Positions 8,301-9,402 of a DNA stretch of 9,402 nt are shown in pieces. The stretch is from Pseudomonadota bacterium. GTDB taxonomy: Bacteria; Pseudomonadota; Gammaproteobacteria; Steroidobacterales; Steroidobacteraceae. The notes beneath the pieces were generated by a model. That model was given only the letters and a program-made list of their open reading frames with translations, was not told the DNA's origin and did not search any database. A program made the position numbers and the translations under genes. Location: contig JAKADE010000082.1 of NCBI GenBank assembly GCA_021820785.1, forward strand, positions 1 to 9,402. Reading direction: 5' to 3'. Position 1 is the first letter of the stretch; each line of letters begins with the position of its first letter.

Positions 8301-9402
8301 ACGAACTGTCACTGGCCGCGGAGGCGCCGGCGGCTCCGTCGGTCTCCATGGTCGCCGAGCCGGCCGCGAGCCGCGCCTTGATCAACCCGGCGGCGCGGCA
8401 CGACATCGTCATTCACAATGCCCGCGAGCACAATCTCAAGAGCATCGATGCGCGCATCCCGCGCAACCGCTTCACCGTCATCACCGGGGTGTCCGGTTCC
8501 GGAAAATCGACGCTCGCCTTCGACATCCTGTTCAACGAGGGTCAGCGCCGCTATCTCGAATCGTTGAATGCGTATGCGCGCCAGTTCGTGCAGCCCGCGG
8601 CCCGCCCCGACGTGGATGCGATCTTCGGCATCCCGCCGACCGTCGCCATCGAGCAGCGCACCAGCCGCGGCGGGCGCAAGAGCACCGTGGCGACCCTGAC
8701 GGAGATCTACCACTTCCTGCGCCTGCTGTACGTGAAGCTCGGTACCCAGTTCTGTCCCGACTGCGACGTCGCGATCGAGCCGCAAAGTCCGGCCTCGATC
8801 GCCGCCCGACTGCTGCGCGAGTATCGCGGCAAGCGCATCGAACTGCTCGCGCCCCTGGTCGTGGCGCGCAAGGGCTATTACACGGACCTCGCCAAGTGGG
8901 CGAACAAGAAGGGATTCAAGACGCTGCGCGTCGATGGCACGGCGCTGCCGACCGCGAAATGGCCACGCCTCTCGCGCTTCAAGGAGCACACCATCGAGCT
9001 GCCGGTGGCGACGATAGAAGTCGGGGCACGCACCGACACCGAACTGCACCAGGCACTCACTCGCGCACTCGATTTCGGCAAGGGGCTGGTGCACGTGCTC
9101 GCGCCCAACGCCGCGCGCGTCACCGTGTTCTCCACCAAGCGGGCCTGCCCGTCGTGCGGGCGCAGCTTCGCTGAGCCCGACCCGCGCCTGTTCTCGTTCA
9201 ACTCCAAGCACGGCTGGTGCGAGAGCTGCTTCGGCACCGGCGTGGCGATGTCCGGGTTCGATGCCGAACAGAGCGGCGAGGAACACTGGTGGAACGATTG
9301 GCTCGAGGACGAGCCGCAGCCCTGCCCGGCCTGCACCGGTCAGCGGCTGAACCCGGTGGCGCTCAACGTGCGTTTCCGCGAACGCTCCATCGCCGCCCTG
9401 AC
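5309..9402 (+). CDS. uvrA: Tandem (double-length) UvrA: complete first unit plus start of a second (3' end cut off)
   Basis: UvrA is the ATPase that finds bulky DNA lesions with UvrB in nucleotide excision repair. The frame is open for 1,364 codons to the edge; ordinary UvrA is about 940 residues. Unit 1 (about 1-1000) is complete: Walker A GVSGSGKSS (36-44), zinc module C271/C274/C295/C298, signature LSGGEVQR (522-529), Walker B LFVLDEPS (544-551) and switch His 581; then a second ATPase with GVSGSGKST (688-696), zinc module C787/C790/C810/C813, LSGGEAQR (882-889), FDEPTTG from Asp916 and His949. An Ala/Pro/Ser-rich linker (about 1003-1030) leads into unit 2, which restarts with HDIVIHNAREHNLK, Walker A GVSGSGKST (1060-1068), YARQF and a third zinc module C1280/C1283/C1304/C1307. 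All three Walker A motifs are in one frame. The ATG at 5309 is preceded by AAGGTG and GAAGGA and followed by the normal UvrA start. Large UvrA proteins of this type are annotated in some proteobacteria, as I recall. Whether it is the cell's main UvrA or a paralogue cannot be told here. Confidence 0.95.
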   Translation, partial: MTDAPRDVIRVRGARQNNLKNLDLDIPLNELVVVTGVSGSGKSSLVFDTLYAEGQRRYVETFSPYARQFLDRMDKPQVDTVGGIPPAIAIDQTNPVRTSRSTVGTMTELNDHLKLLFARTAVLYCQRCGHPVRRDSAESIHQQLLERAAAAGDPRLLVTFPIEVPANFSTDEVRVLLEKQGYTRFLEPPPRPGTPPPAGKRGRKKAAPAPAVTFEVIQDRLRAGRTERSRILEALETALRVGRGKVNIHAVDDADPPNTLAVWRFSSGLHCAECDLSYQEPSPSLFSFNSPLGACETCRGFGRVIGVDYGLVVPDDSKTLRGGAIKPWQTQSYAECQQDLEKFARKRGVPLDTPWRDLSAQQRDWVIEGEGEWSKGVWYGAKRFFAWLESRSYKMHVRVLLSRYRAYTPCETCGGARLKTQGLLWRIGSREAADAALGTAPRFMPRGAEWSEARRESLPGLSLHDLMLLPVNRAREFFAGLTLPKPLDEAADLLLEQIRARFGYLADVGLGYLTLDRQSRTLSGGEVQRINLTTALGTSLVNTLFVLDEPSIGLHPRDMQRVITVMKRLRDAGNSLLVVEHDPQIMLEADRILDLGPGAGERGGDIVFFGTPREIRRSVRSLTGEYLSGRKRVGSERPESPGARAPAPGEVVAEARSNRWIELRGVTQHNLKNVEVRIPLKRLVCVTGVSGSGKSTLIEDVLYPALLKYHGKPTEAPGSFAALAGAELIDDVVMVDQSPIGRTTRSNPASYVGAFDAIRALFAAEPAALERKYTAGTFSFNSGNGRCPTCSGNGFEHVEMQFLSDVYLRCPDCNGRRYRDEVLDIRREGADGRRANIAEVLQMTVAEALAFFHDSREVCARLAPLADVGLEYVALGQPVPTLSGGEAQRLKLAGHLAQAGSVLSSITHKGKLFLFDEPTTGLHFQDVTRLLMAFRKLLAAGHSLLVIEHNLDVIRASDWIIDLGPEGGEDGGNIVCTGTPAEIREHPQSHTAQALREYELSLAAEAPAAPSVSMVAEPAASRALINPAARHDIVIHNAREHNLKSIDARIPRNRFTVITGVSGSGKSTLAFDILFNEGQRRYLESLNAYARQFVQPAARPDVDAIFGIPPTVAIEQRTSRGGRKSTVATLTEIYHFLRLLYVKLGTQFCPDCDVAIEPQSPASIAARLLREYRGKRIELLAPLVVARKGYYTDLAKWANKKGFKTLRVDGTALPTAKWPRLSRFKEHTIELPVATIEVGARTDTELHQALTRALDFGKGLVHVLAPNAARVTVFSTKRACPSCGRSFAEPDPRLFSFNSKHGWCESCFGTGVAMSGFDAEQSGEEHWWNDWLEDEPQPCPACTGQRLNPVALNVRFRERSIAAL

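Overview
The window is GC-rich chromosomal DNA with dense coding and no sign of mobile elements, CRISPR arrays, rRNA or tRNA. Gene content and codon use (strong G/C at third positions) point to a proteobacterium, most likely a gammaproteobacterium of the Xanthomonas/Nevskia/Steroidobacter sort. That placement is inferred from remembered relatives, not from a search.

Layout. Four genes lie on the minus strand, reading right to left: a VC0807-like membrane protein (4744 to 4007), a small DOMON-like domain protein (3877 to 3263), a DUF1343/NamZ-like protein of the exo-N-acetylmuramidase family (3266 to 2061), and a YgiQ-family radical SAM protein (1911 to beyond the left edge). The DOMON-like and NamZ-like genes overlap by four bases (ATGA), so they are probably translated together. 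The other gaps are 129 and 148 bases, so one transcript is possible but not shown. A non-coding stretch of 564 bases then separates this block from a divergent plus-strand gene that runs off the right edge. That gene encodes a very large UvrA: one complete UvrA unit (about 1,000 residues) fused in frame to the start of a second UvrA unit. Both partial genes stay open to the window edges.

How the genes work together. No single pathway links them. The UvrA protein belongs to nucleotide excision repair or a related DNA-damage role. NamZ-like proteins act on the MurNAc ends of peptidoglycan fragments. YgiQ, DOMON-like and VC0807-like proteins have no firmly assigned roles. The most unusual things here are the tandem UvrA fusion, and the coupled DOMON-like/NamZ-like pair in which the NamZ-like protein has no visible signal peptide and a variant PQHG motif. 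I see no clear evidence of a new defence or mobile system.
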